Assembly: GCA_002418595.1 (NCBI GenBank)
Contig: DIEK01000001.1
Span: 1 to 14,045 of the forward strand
From: Candidatus Omnitrophica bacterium UBA5776
GTDB lineage: Bacteria; Omnitrophota; Gorgyraeia; Gygaellales; Profunditerraquicolaceae
Direction of reading: 5' to 3'
Length of the DNA: 14,045 nucleotides
Part shown: positions 6,052 through 14,045 of the stretch, piece by piece
How the letters are laid out: each line of letters starts with the position of its first letter
Numbering within the stretch: position 1 is the stretch's first letter
Position numbers and translations under genes: made by a program
Notes under the pieces: model-generated
Told to the model about the DNA's origin: nothing
The model's database searches: none
Seen by the model: only the letters and a program-made list of their open reading frames with translations

Positions 6052-7887
6052 ATGAACTGCAAAAAGCCATACAGACTGCGGAAAACAGCCTTTTTAGCCT
6101 TTTTCTTCGTGGCTTTGACTTCAGTTAACTCCCCTGCCGCCGTAGAAGAATATACTCCCGAATATCTGAACGGCAAAAGCTACTGGGATTATATAAACAA
6201 GGTCATCTCATCCGGGTATTCCCCGGAGGTCTTCGTTAAGATAGACCGCCGCAATATGGAACGGGTCGAGAATCAGAAAATCATAGACTCGGTGCTTAGA
6301 TACGCCACATCGGCGGCGCCGATCTCCAGTTCCGGCGTGGACCTGGCGGAATACCTGCGCCAGGAAGCCTCCGCCAACATAACCAAGGCCGTGGTGGACA
6401 ACCGCCAGCAGAGGGAAAAGAACGCCGCCGCCCAAGGGGAATTCAATTACATCCCCACCAGCGACGGAGGAACGGATTATTTTACCGACGGTCTGCTGAC
6501 CACGAGCGTGAACCATGTGAAGATAGACGAGCTCGGAAACCGCAGTCTTAGTTCCATGCGCGACATGAAATACAACGACGACCGCCTTCTGGTAAGCTAC
6601 AGCGGAGAAAAACTGGACAATCTCGACAATAAAACGACGTTTTCCTGGACCGGCACTTACCTGCCGGGTTCTTTGTTTTACGCCACCGCGGAAACCAACG
6701 CCTATAAAAGTTACGCCGCCTACAATATGAAGGAAGTGGATCCGGGCGGGAACACTACGGACACGCAGTGGACGGCCGACAGTTACAACCCGAGCAAGAA
6801 ACTGGTGCTTTCTTTCAGTCAGAAAACCACGGACAGCGTTTACGGCACGAGCGAATTCACCCGCTCCGACATCGAGTATGCCGGCGGTCAGATAGACCGT
6901 CCTTCCTATTATTACGAAGAAGGCGTGGGCACGGACGGACTTTCCTACACCTCGGAACGCAAAGACATACAGTATAACGGGCGCGGACAGGTAACGTATT
7001 TCGACGACACCACGAGAGTGGACTACAGCAGTGTGTCTGCGGAACCGGAGGCCGGAGAAGGCAATATCGTCACCACCCATACGACAGCCCGCTTTACTTA
7101 CCGCGAAGACACCCCGCATCCCTTCGGAGAAGACATCGAACCCATGGCCATGCGCCTCGAATCCAGCAGCCTGACCTCTTCGGTAACCAGGGCCGACGGC
7201 TCTTTCCAGAAAGATTACACGACGACACAATACGCGTATGACCGAAACTTGGAGCTTACAGGCGCCTCCAGCACCACCACCTTCAACGGCCAGGCTGCCC
7301 AGTGGTATCAATATACCGATTCCGAAGGCAACATCCTGACCAAAAAAGAAGACGGCACCTATTTTTACATCAATGACGACAAAGAGGAGGTCGGCGTAGA
7401 TGCCGCGCACGTGACCAGCACGCTTAAAGACGGCGACATCTATACCGGAACCAGCAGCACCGAGATGGAAATACTTTACGGCAAACCGATGGCCAAATCC
7501 ACGACTACCACGACAAAATATACCAATCCCGATGACGGATACAACTACAGAATCCAGACCTCGGCCGTCAGATACAACAACGCCCTTGTGCGCAATCTAC
7601 AGCGTGTCCTCTCCAGCACGGAAGAAAACACGACTTATCAACCTTATCTTGATCCGGACAAAAAGCACCTGGAAACCACCAACATAGTCACGACCTATAC
7701 ATACGATCCTGACACCGCCAACCTTACCGGGGTCTCGGGCAGCGGCACGAAGACGGGATATTCATATTCAAGCCCCGCAGGCTGGCAGAACCCATACACC
7801 AAAAACATAACGAAGGAATACAAGATAATCCTCGGCAAACCGGTAATGACCAAATACACCGAGCCCGAGGAGGAAAAGACTGAATAA
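6052..7887 (+). CDS. Secreted YD-like beta-repeat protein, unknown function
   Basis: The product is 611 residues from ATG 6052. A TTG at 6034 in the same frame is rejected because it lies in the terminator T-run; the ATG has AAAGG about 9 bases upstream. Residues 1-30 are a signal peptide ending SPAA. After a helical part (about 31-130) the protein is Thr/Ser/Tyr/Asp-rich with recurring beta-hairpin units such as YAYDRNLELTGASSTTT, KDIQYNGRGQVTY and TYTYDPDTANLTGVSG. These recall YD/Rhs-type repeats without the canonical motif, and large repeat proteins I associate with Omnitrophota. No catalytic motif is seen. It is probably exported to the periplasm or cell surface. The last unit resembles modules of the next gene, 32 bases downstream, so the two probably arose from one family and share a transcript. 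Confidence 0.85.
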   Translation: MNCKKPYRLRKTAFLAFFFVALTSVNSPAAVEEYTPEYLNGKSYWDYINKVISSGYSPEVFVKIDRRNMERVENQKIIDSVLRYATSAAPISSSGVDLAEYLRQEASANITKAVVDNRQQREKNAAAQGEFNYIPTSDGGTDYFTDGLLTTSVNHVKIDELGNRSLSSMRDMKYNDDRLLVSYSGEKLDNLDNKTTFSWTGTYLPGSLFYATAETNAYKSYAAYNMKEVDPGGNTTDTQWTADSYNPSKKLVLSFSQKTTDSVYGTSEFTRSDIEYAGGQIDRPSYYYEEGVGTDGLSYTSERKDIQYNGRGQVTYFDDTTRVDYSSVSAEPEAGEGNIVTTHTTARFTYREDTPHPFGEDIEPMAMRLESSSLTSSVTRADGSFQKDYTTTQYAYDRNLELTGASSTTTFNGQAAQWYQYTDSEGNILTKKEDGTYFYINDDKEEVGVDAAHVTSTLKDGDIYTGTSSTEMEILYGKPMAKSTTTTTKYTNPDDGYNYRIQTSAVRYNNALVRNLQRVLSSTEENTTYQPYLDPDKKHLETTNIVTTYTYDPDTANLTGVSGSGTKTGYSYSSPAGWQNPYTKNITKEYKIILGKPVMTKYTEPEEEKTE

Positions 7888-7919
7888 ATACAGGCATTTT
7901 ACTTTGAAGGGAGGAACAG

Positions 7920-8843
7920 ATGAAAAAGGCGATTTTACTGACACTCGCAGCGGCGTTCATTCTTCTCGGGGCGGGGACATTCGTGCGCGCGGACGACGAC
8001 ACGAGCATCGTCAACACGAGCATGAAAATGGTGATAGAAGTGGATAACGTTTACAATAAATACGGCGTGCAGATCAGCGGCACGGAAATCACAACCAACA
8101 CTACAACTACCATCAACAGCAAAAACGAGACGTCCATCACGGTCACTACTCAGACGGTTTCTTCGGAATGGCGCGGAGGCAGCGTGAAGGTTGCCAACAT
8201 CGAAGGAACATCTCATACCGATGGAACAGACGACTCCTCTTCCGACACCACGTTCACGATAACTTATGAATACACCGACGGCACCGGTAAACTTAAAGGC
8301 GCATCCGGAACATCCACCACTACCGGGGATAGCGGCACCGGTGACAACGACGAAAAAATAGGTACGTACAAGACGTCAACTAAAGATACCTATACCATCA
8401 AAAACGGCCAGGCCCTGCGCACAAAATCGGAGACTACCGGAGAGAGCTACGGTTCCAACGGCACCAAAAAGGGAGACATAACACAGACATCCACCACCGA
8501 ATACAAGTTGGTGGCCGGCACATGGCAAGTCAGTAAAGAAACCACGGTCTCGAAGAACACCGGGGTTGACGGCCGTTCTGACAGCATCACCCGGGTCAGG
8601 ACCTACACGCGTGACGGCAACGGCGTGATAACTAACATTTCCCAAACGGCTACCGGTACCTACATATATGTCCACGGCCTCAGCGGGAAGAAAACCCTCG
8701 GATTGAGTAATTATTCTGCGGAATTCGCTTTTGACGAAGAAAGCGGCTGGTACCTGAAAAAAGAACATATTAAATGGGAAGAAGGCGCTGCCGATGAAGG
8801 CACTGCCGACGAAGGTGATGCCGCCGCAGAGGCAGAGGGATAA
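7920..8843 (+). CDS. Secreted YD-like beta-repeat protein, paralogous modules to the upstream gene
   Basis: The product is 307 residues. A strong ribosome site (GGGAGG) lies 7 bases before the ATG. Residues 1-24 are a signal peptide ending VRA. The mature part is Thr/Ser/Gly-rich with repeats of the pattern Y-x-Y-x-DGxGxLxGxSGTxT followed by a YxI/YKL-x-NGQ-type strand: YEYTDGTGKLKGASGTSTT, YTIKNGQALRTKSETTG, TEYKLVAGTWQVSKETT and YTRDGNGVITNISQTATGTY. The end is an acidic Ala/Glu/Asp tail (ADEGTADEGDAAAEAEG). The C-terminal end of the 6052 product aligns by eye to the first of these modules. Predicted extracellular or periplasmic, with no enzyme motif; role unknown. Confidence 0.85.
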   Translation: MKKAILLTLAAAFILLGAGTFVRADDDTSIVNTSMKMVIEVDNVYNKYGVQISGTEITTNTTTTINSKNETSITVTTQTVSSEWRGGSVKVANIEGTSHTDGTDDSSSDTTFTITYEYTDGTGKLKGASGTSTTTGDSGTGDNDEKIGTYKTSTKDTYTIKNGQALRTKSETTGESYGSNGTKKGDITQTSTTEYKLVAGTWQVSKETTVSKNTGVDGRSDSITRVRTYTRDGNGVITNISQTATGTYIYVHGLSGKKTLGLSNYSAEFAFDEESGWYLKKEHIKWEEGAADEGTADEGDAAAEAEG

Positions 8844-8845
8844 GA

Positions 8846-9052
8846 ATGGTCCGGCTCAAAAAACAGCCTTGTAGCACAGCTAAAGGGGCGGATACCGTGT
8901 TTGTGGTGACGAAAAGAGAATCCGGGAAAACGGCTAAACGCGGGATGAAAGAAAAAAACCTCCGCAGCCAGGTGGAGAACATCTGGGCGGAGACTATGAA
9001 AAGGCGCGTGAAGCTCTTCAAGGTCACCAGAAACGCGATTATGGAGATGTAA
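8846..9052 (+). CDS. Small basic protein at the end of the beta-repeat operon, unknown
   Basis: The product is 68 residues. The ATG lies two bases after the stop of the preceding gene and has GAGGG about 6 bases upstream, so translation is probably coupled. Composition is strongly basic (clusters KRESGKTAKRGMKEKN, KRRVKLFKVTR). No signal peptide, membrane segment or cysteine pair is seen; the single Cys is at residue 9. It is likely cytoplasmic and could bind nucleic acid or the acidic tail of its neighbour, but nothing shows this. The position between a coupled start and a strong terminator supports it as real. I do not recognise the family. Confidence 0.6.
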   Translation: MVRLKKQPCSTAKGADTVFVVTKRESGKTAKRGMKEKNLRSQVENIWAETMKRRVKLFKVTRNAIMEM

Positions 9053-9075
9053 CGAACGGCTTGAAACCGGTTATT

Positions 9076-9108
9076 AAAAGGGAGGGACCAAACACCCCTC
9101 CCTTTTTT
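9076..9108 (+). terminator. Strong intrinsic terminator of the beta-repeat operon
   Basis: GGGAGGG (9080-9086) and CCCTCCC (9096-9102) pair perfectly around a 9-base loop, extended by AAAA/TTTT, with six T at 9103-9108. It lies 24 bases after the stop codon at 9052. Confidence 0.9.
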
Positions 9109-9109
9109 C

Positions 9110-9137
9110 TTGCAATACTCCCGGTTTATGTTAAACT
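9110..9137 (+). promoter_or_regulatory. Candidate promoter for the DUF5666-like gene
   Basis: TTGCAA (9110-9115) and TAAACT (9132-9137) have a 16-base spacer, directly after the terminator. Downstream, TAGGTT (9145-9150) and AACCTA (9175-9180) pair around an inner imperfect AAACGGA/TCCGG hairpin, so the short leader may be folded, leaving the ribosome site AAAGGAG free. Confidence 0.45.
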
Positions 9138-9194
9138 AATTCAATAGGTTAAACGGAATTATCCGGTTTTTTACAACCTATGGAAAGGAGCAAT

Positions 9195-9998
9195 ATGAAG
9201 ACTACCGTTTCTTTCTTTTGTTTAATTCTTGCTTCTTCTCTTTTATGCTCTGTTCAGCCCGCGGCCGCTGAAAACAACACCAAACAGCCGGCCGTTGCCG
9301 CGCCCGCCCAAGACGTCCAGATCCAGGTAAGCGGAAGAGTGAGCGTAGAAAAAATGCAGAATAATAAAGACCGCATATGGTTTACCGATCTGCAGGGGAA
9401 AAGCTACAGGCTTTCCGGAGAGCTTTCCGGAGAACTCAAGGATAAGTTCGCAAAGCTCGGAGGAAACAATCTCTTCTCCCTAAAGATCACTCCCGACGGG
9501 AAATACAGTCTTTCCTGCGAGAAGACCCAGACCTATGTCTTCAACGACAAGAATGAAAAAACCCTGCAGGTGGACGCTAAATGCATACGCGCTTATTTCG
9601 CCAGGATCGACGCCGTCGTTTCCGCCAAACGCAGCGACAAGCCCGGCCCGGAGCCTATCCGGGATATAGCTGAAGAACGCAATCTGATAACATCTCTATC
9701 TTCACAAAAACCGGGAATAATCCCTTTTACTACCGGTGAGATATATGGGAAAATAAGCGAAATAAGCCTCAATTCACCTTTTAAAACTTTGACCGTGATG
9801 AACAGGGACTCCTCCGACGCGCTCAAGAAGATCTCCGTGATTATAACCCAGAACACGCGTATCGTCAAAAAGATAGGCGCGGCGGAACCGATCATCCTCC
9901 TGCCCAACGCGTTGTCGGTTGGACAGGAAGTTACCGTGGCTTACGCCCGCGACGAACTCAAGAACGAAGCGCTATACATAACCATAACCAAAGAATAA
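9195..9998 (+). CDS. Exported beta-rich protein with DUF5666-like C-terminal half
   Basis: The product is 267 residues from ATG 9195, which has AAAGGAG 5 bases upstream; the in-frame ATG at 9180 precedes that site and is rejected. Residues 1-25 are a signal peptide ending PAAA. The first half (VQIQVSGRVSVEKMQNNKD, IWFTDLQGKSYRLSGEL) reads as small beta barrels like OB folds. The second half (GEIYGKISEISLNSPFKTLT, NTRIVKK, LSVGQEVTVAYARDE) fits the DUF5666-type pattern of glycine start, T-R turn and VGQ-V strand. No catalytic residues are visible. It lies between a strong terminator and the RND gene, so a periplasmic accessory role to the pump is possible but unproven. It lacks the coiled-coil and lipoyl motifs expected of a periplasmic adaptor (HlyD/AcrA type). 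Confidence 0.75.
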   Translation: MKTTVSFFCLILASSLLCSVQPAAAENNTKQPAVAAPAQDVQIQVSGRVSVEKMQNNKDRIWFTDLQGKSYRLSGELSGELKDKFAKLGGNNLFSLKITPDGKYSLSCEKTQTYVFNDKNEKTLQVDAKCIRAYFARIDAVVSAKRSDKPGPEPIRDIAEERNLITSLSSQKPGIIPFTTGEIYGKISEISLNSPFKTLTVMNRDSSDALKKISVIITQNTRIVKKIGAAEPIILLPNALSVGQEVTVAYARDELKNEALYITITKE

Positions 9999-10010
9999 CT
10001 CCCGAATAAG

Positions 10011-10050
10011 ATAAACGATTGCCGGCCGGGAACCGGCGGCAATCGTTTAT
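10011..10050. other. Very strong intergenic hairpin before the RND gene
   Basis: ATAAACGATTGCC pairs with GGCAATCGTTTAT (13 bp) and the inside pairs GCCGG with CCGGC around GAA, with one bulged G. Neither strand has a good T-run: on the plus strand it is followed by aatcactatt. It could be a partial terminator, a processing or stability element, or a bidirectional barrier between the 9195 and 10066 genes. Confidence 0.65.
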
Positions 10051-10065
10051 AATCACTATTAATTT

Positions 10066-13000
10066 ATGTCCATTTCCAGGCTCGCGATACACCGCCCGGT
10101 GACAACCTTGATGGCCTTCCTCGCGTTGATACTGCTTGGATTGATATCCTGGTCCAGGCTGCCGCAGGAGCTTTTCCCCTCAATAGCCTATCCGCAGATA
10201 ACCGTGGTCACTTCCTACCCTAACGCGGCCCCGGAAGAAATAGAAAATCTCATAACTAAGATAATCGAAGAAAGCGTGGGGACGGTAAACAACGTCAAGC
10301 GCATCAGTTCGATCTCGCGCGAAGGTTTATCTTTGGTAATGGTCGAGTTCAACTGGGGCACCAATATGGACTTTGCCGCGTTGAACGTGCGCGAAAAGAT
10401 AGACCTCATCAAAGAGCGCATCCCGAGAGAATCGCAGGAGCCGGTGGTAATGAAATACAACCCCTTCGACCTGCCGATAATGAACCTGGCGGTAACCGGC
10501 CCGTATTCCTCGCTTGAACTGCGCGAAATGAGCCGCAAATACATAAAGGACGGCATCGAGAAGGTCGAAGGAGTGGCCTCGGCCGTCATCACCGGCGGCG
10601 ACGAACGCGAGATCCTGGTGGAGATAGACCAGCCGAGATTAAGGGTCTCCCAAATATCCATAGTCTCGGTGGTGGACAGCATAAAATCAGCCAACATAAA
10701 TTACCCTGCCGGCACCCTTAAAGAAAATTTCTACGAATATCTTATCCGCACAATGGGAGAATACCAGAAGGTCTCGGAGATAGCCGAAACCCCCACCGCC
10801 CTCGAGGTCCCGGAAGAAACCGCCGAAACCCTGCAGCAGAAGGAGAAACTCGAAAAGAAGGCGCGCAGGCTGGTCTTTCTCAAGGACATAGCAAAAGTAA
10901 AAGACAGCATCAGGGAAACATCGAGTATCTCCCGTTATAACGGCAAGGAAAGCATCTCCATCGTCGTCCGCAAACAATCGGGAAGCAACGCCCTGAGAGT
11001 CGCCCAGGGCATACGCAGGGAGATAACGAAATTACAGCAGGAAAAACTGCCCCGGGGCGTAAAGATCCAGGTAACCTACGACCAGTCGCAGTTCATAAAC
11101 GAAGCCGTCTCCAACGTTACCGGTTCGGCCCTACAGGGGGCATTACTGGCTTTCCTGGTTCTGCTTTTCTTCCTGCGGGAGATAAAGTCTTCGCTGGTCA
11201 TCACCTTCTCCATCCCCATTTCCATCATGACCACCCTGTTTCTTATGTATTGTTTCAAGATAAACATGAATATGATGTCCTTAGGCGGACTGGCGCTCGG
11301 CATAGGCATGCTGGTGGATAACTCCATCGTGGTCATCGAGAACATCTTCCGGCACCGGCAGATGAACAAGACGTTCAAAGAAGCCTGCGTGGACGCCTCG
11401 GAAGAGATGCTCGCGCCTATAATGGGGTCCACGTTGACGACCGTTGCGGTCTTCCTTCCTTTCGCCTTCGTCTCCGGTATCGCCGGACAGATTTTCAAAC
11501 AATTATCCCTGACCATCACCTTCGCCTTGACGGCTTCCATCCTGGTGGCCATAACCCTGGTCCCGGTTCTCATCTCCTTTTCCATCTGGGGAAGGGACAA
11601 CCGGGCCGCGGCAGAACCCCGACAGAGGAATATCCCGGTTTTCGACAAGCTGGAGGAAGTGATCGTCTGGGGAATAGACCGCAAGGAAAAAGTGGTGGCG
11701 CTGGCCGGCATCCTGTTCGTCCTAAGCCTCGGGATACTCGCTATCCAGGAGAAACAGTTCATGCCGAAAGTGGACCAGAGACAATTCATCATCAAGATCG
11801 ATATGCCTCCCGGGACAACGCTGAAAGCCACCGACGTGATAGTGCACAGGTTCGAATCCGCCTTACTCGGATTCAAGGAAACACAGGGCGTCACAGTCAA
11901 CATCGGCTCAAGCGAGGACAGGAATTCCCTGGAAGAGACGGCGGTGCAGACCCTCGGCAGCCATCAGGCGCAGATACTCGTCAATCTCAAGAAGAAAGCC
12001 AGGACGCTCCCTTTCCTTGCTTCCGGCATACGTTCCACTGACGAAATAATCCAGCAGTTGAAGAATACCGCCGAAAAAGGCGGCCTTGAAGGCGCTTCGG
12101 TGGAATACGTCGCGCAGGAGACGTCTCTCGGCTCGGCGGTGGAACAGGGAGCGCCTATCGCGATAGAGATAAAGGGCCCGCAGATATACCGTCTTACCGA
12201 TATCGCCGCCGGACTGCAGTCCGAACTGCGCAAGATAAAAGGTATCTATGGCATAAAAAACAGCATGCCCGCCGCGAGCCCGGAAACAAAACTGCATATT
12301 TTGAAAGACAAGGCGTCTTTATACGGCCTTTCCGTGCGCGACATAGCGGTTACCGCGCAGGTGGCCTTGAAGGGCTATATCGCTACGAAATTCAAGGATA
12401 AAACCAATCAGGAGGATATCGACATCCGTATCCGCCTGCGTCACGAGGACCGGAGCGAATTAAGCAACCTGCGCCGCATCCTCATCCATTCCCCGCTGGG
12501 ATTCGACATCTCCATGTCCGACGTGGCTTATCTGACCAAAGGAACCGGGCCCACGGAGATCAAACGCATCGACCAGCAGAGAAGCATCGTCATCAGCGCA
12601 AATGTTTATAAACGGGGGATCGGGGAGGTCAACCGCGCCATAGCCAAGATCATAGCGGCAAGAACGGCTTCCCTCCCCAAGGAATACGCTATCGAGCTGG
12701 CCGGCGAACAGCAAAAAATGCAGGAGTCGTTCCAGAGCCTGGCCTTCGCCCTTATACTGGCGATCACCCTCGTGTATATGATCATGGCCGCCGAATTCGA
12801 GTCGCTCTGGCAGCCGCTGTTGATAATGTTCACCGTCCCGCTTTCGCTTATAGGCGTGGCTTTCTTCCTTTTCATAACCAATACCCCCTTGAGCGTGGTC
12901 GCTTACCTGGGCATCATTATGCTGGGCGGCATCGCCGTAAATAACGGTATAGTGCTCATTGAATTCATTAACGATCAGTATAAACAGGGGTATTCTCCTT

Positions 13001-14045
13001 ACAACTGCGTCATAGAGGCCAGTAAGACCAGGATGCGCCCGATCCTGATGACTTCTTTAACTACTATCCTCGGCCTTCTGCCTCTGGCGCTCGGCATCGG
13101 CGAAGGCGCGGAATTACAGGCCCCTATGGCCCTGACCGTAATGGGAGGGCTGCTTTCCGCCACTTTTCTTACCCTGGTGGTTATCCCTTCGATATTCCTG
13201 ATAGTCATGGAAAGGATGTCCGGTATGCCGGCCGGGCGGACCGGCCCGGCGCCGGTAAAAGACGAACCGCTTATCAGCCCGGAACTGGAGGCGCTATTGA
13301 AAGCCAGAGAAGAACATAAAGAGCAAACTCCTTTACCGCAGGCCGCTTGCCCGCCGGAAGAACAGCCGTCATCCGGGCAGGCACAGCGCCCGGTGATCAA
13401 CGACTCGAAAAAACGGATACCTTTCGAGGAGGTGCCGGTGCCGGCAGCGCACCGCCTGCCCCCGATTACCCCGTCCACAGCTTATCAACCCGACAAGCCT
13501 TCTTCCGAAGCCGCGCCGGCGCAGGGTCAACCCGGCGGACAGGGGATTTTGCCGGCGGCCCCCTCTTTCTCAAAAGAGAATGCCGGGATAAGTCCTATAC
13601 TTCCAAGAAATGAATCGGTAAAACCTCCGCAGGAAAACAAGGAAATCCCGTCCAAAACACCTGCGGACAATACGCCTGTCCTACAAACGGAAAAGAAATC
13701 CCCGCCGGAGCAGATAAAAGAAGAGAAGAAAGACCAGGCTAAGCCTTTCCCGGTATCCAAGCCTGAACTGCCGCCGGAAGAAAAAACGCCCCCCCTTCCC
13801 CGGCCTGCGTTCGTAAAACAAGAACCTCCCCGGGAGGCCAAGGTAGAAACTCCGCCGCCCCCGGTTATGGAGTATAATATAAACCCGCGCCAGAAAGACC
13901 TTCTGGAAAGATTGAAGAACATAAAGAAAATAACGCGTAAAGAATACGCTGAGATGTTCAACGTTTCCATCCCTACCGCGGCGCGTGATTTGAAGGAATT
14001 GATGGATAAACAATTGCTGAAGGCCGAAGGGCCGCTCGGGCCGGA
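10066..14045 (+). CDS. RND efflux permease with Pro-rich tail and C-terminal winged helix (partial, C-terminus outside window)
   Basis: The frame is open from ATG 10066 to the right edge, 1326 codons. The N-terminus MSISRLAIHRPVTTLMAFL is typical of RND pumps. No clear ribosome site is seen. Two RND halves follow: porter domains, TM4 with LGLALGIG-type LVDNSIVVIENIF (Asp418 at the AcrB D407 place, Asn at D408) and TM10 with GIAVNNGIVLIEF (Asn959 where AcrB has Lys940), a pattern known in SwrC/HAE-like pumps. Residues about 239-270 carry a charged, helical insert. After about residue 1050 a Pro/Glu/Lys-rich tail of roughly 220 residues leads to a winged helix-turn-helix at about 1273-1326 (RQKDLLERLKNIKKITRKEY, PTAARDLKELMDKQLLKAEG). 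The RND core exports small molecules by proton exchange; the tail should face the cytoplasm. Confidence 0.9.
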   Translation, partial: MSISRLAIHRPVTTLMAFLALILLGLISWSRLPQELFPSIAYPQITVVTSYPNAAPEEIENLITKIIEESVGTVNNVKRISSISREGLSLVMVEFNWGTNMDFAALNVREKIDLIKERIPRESQEPVVMKYNPFDLPIMNLAVTGPYSSLELREMSRKYIKDGIEKVEGVASAVITGGDEREILVEIDQPRLRVSQISIVSVVDSIKSANINYPAGTLKENFYEYLIRTMGEYQKVSEIAETPTALEVPEETAETLQQKEKLEKKARRLVFLKDIAKVKDSIRETSSISRYNGKESISIVVRKQSGSNALRVAQGIRREITKLQQEKLPRGVKIQVTYDQSQFINEAVSNVTGSALQGALLAFLVLLFFLREIKSSLVITFSIPISIMTTLFLMYCFKINMNMMSLGGLALGIGMLVDNSIVVIENIFRHRQMNKTFKEACVDASEEMLAPIMGSTLTTVAVFLPFAFVSGIAGQIFKQLSLTITFALTASILVAITLVPVLISFSIWGRDNRAAAEPRQRNIPVFDKLEEVIVWGIDRKEKVVALAGILFVLSLGILAIQEKQFMPKVDQRQFIIKIDMPPGTTLKATDVIVHRFESALLGFKETQGVTVNIGSSEDRNSLEETAVQTLGSHQAQILVNLKKKARTLPFLASGIRSTDEIIQQLKNTAEKGGLEGASVEYVAQETSLGSAVEQGAPIAIEIKGPQIYRLTDIAAGLQSELRKIKGIYGIKNSMPAASPETKLHILKDKASLYGLSVRDIAVTAQVALKGYIATKFKDKTNQEDIDIRIRLRHEDRSELSNLRRILIHSPLGFDISMSDVAYLTKGTGPTEIKRIDQQRSIVISANVYKRGIGEVNRAIAKIIAARTASLPKEYAIELAGEQQKMQESFQSLAFALILAITLVYMIMAAEFESLWQPLLIMFTVPLSLIGVAFFLFITNTPLSVVAYLGIIMLGGIAVNNGIVLIEFINDQYKQGYSPYNCVIEASKTRMRPILMTSLTTILGLLPLALGIGEGAELQAPMALTVMGGLLSATFLTLVVIPSIFLIVMERMSGMPAGRTGPAPVKDEPLISPELEALLKAREEHKEQTPLPQAACPPEEQPSSGQAQRPVINDSKKRIPFEEVPVPAAHRLPPITPSTAYQPDKPSSEAAPAQGQPGGQGILPAAPSFSKENAGISPILPRNESVKPPQENKEIPSKTPADNTPVLQTEKKSPPEQIKEEKKDQAKPFPVSKPELPPEEKTPPLPRPAFVKQEPPREAKVETPPPPVMEYNINPRQKDLLERLKNIKKITRKEYAEMFNVSIPTAARDLKELMDKQLLKAEGPLGP

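Noticed and set aside
6208..7410. 400-codon minus-strand open frame opposite the 6052 gene
   Set aside because: Composition (Val/Arg/Gly-rich, no domain pattern) is what antisense of Thr/Ser/Asp-rich coding DNA gives; the plus-strand gene has signal peptide, ribosome site and leader.
11076..11903. 275-codon minus-strand open frame inside the RND gene
   Set aside because: Antisense of a conserved RND coding region; Met/Ser/Arg-rich with no recognisable domain.
1..14045. CRISPR array, tRNA, rRNA or insertion sequence
   Set aside because: No regularly spaced identical repeats of CRISPR size, no cloverleaf or rRNA stretch and no transposase were seen.

Overview
The window looks like chromosomal DNA of a Gram-negative (diderm) bacterium from an uncultured lineage. 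An RND inner-membrane pump and a TolC-type outer-membrane protein imply two membranes. Long secreted Thr/Ser/Tyr-rich repeat proteins, a four-cysteine mini zinc protein and dispersed short repeats inside genes best recall Omnitrophota (former OP3) or other PVC-neighbourhood genomes. That placement is from memory of sequence style and has not been tested by a search.

Layout. (1) 1-2959, minus: 5' part (986 codons) of a giant secreted protein with signal peptide, transglutaminase-like Cys-His-Asp core, Ser-rich linker, TPR-like helices and C-terminal beta repeats. It leaves the window on the left and is not complete here. (2) 2960-3202, minus: its leader, with a perfect consensus promoter, stacked hairpins, a conserved core and an intrinsic terminator before the start codon. 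(3) 3229-3552, minus: a small CxxC/CxxxxC zinc protein whose promoter predicts a leaderless mRNA, facing (4) 3701-5605, plus: a TonB-C-terminal-domain/TolC fusion, probably a lipoprotein. (5) 5606-6051: non-coding, ending in a second leader that shares the core, fold logic and terminator of the first. (6) 6052-9052, plus: a three-gene unit of two related secreted YD-like beta-repeat proteins and a 68-residue basic protein, closed by a strong terminator. (7) 9195-9998, plus: an exported beta-rich protein with a DUF5666-like C-terminal half. (8) 10066-end, plus: an RND efflux permease with a long Pro-rich cytoplasmic tail that ends in a winged helix-turn-helix; it runs off the right edge.

How it may work together (inference). 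The TolC-like and RND genes could supply outer- and inner-membrane parts of an export machine, but no periplasmic adaptor is visible. The two gene units controlled by the shared attenuator-like leader both encode large exported proteins, so the leader may be a common switch for surface or extracellular products.

Most notable points: the same candidate riboswitch-like attenuator used twice, the RND-wHTH fusion, the TonB-TolC fusion, and a 10-bp dispersed repeat (TGATACGGTT) found both in coding DNA (three reading frames) and around a divergent promoter.
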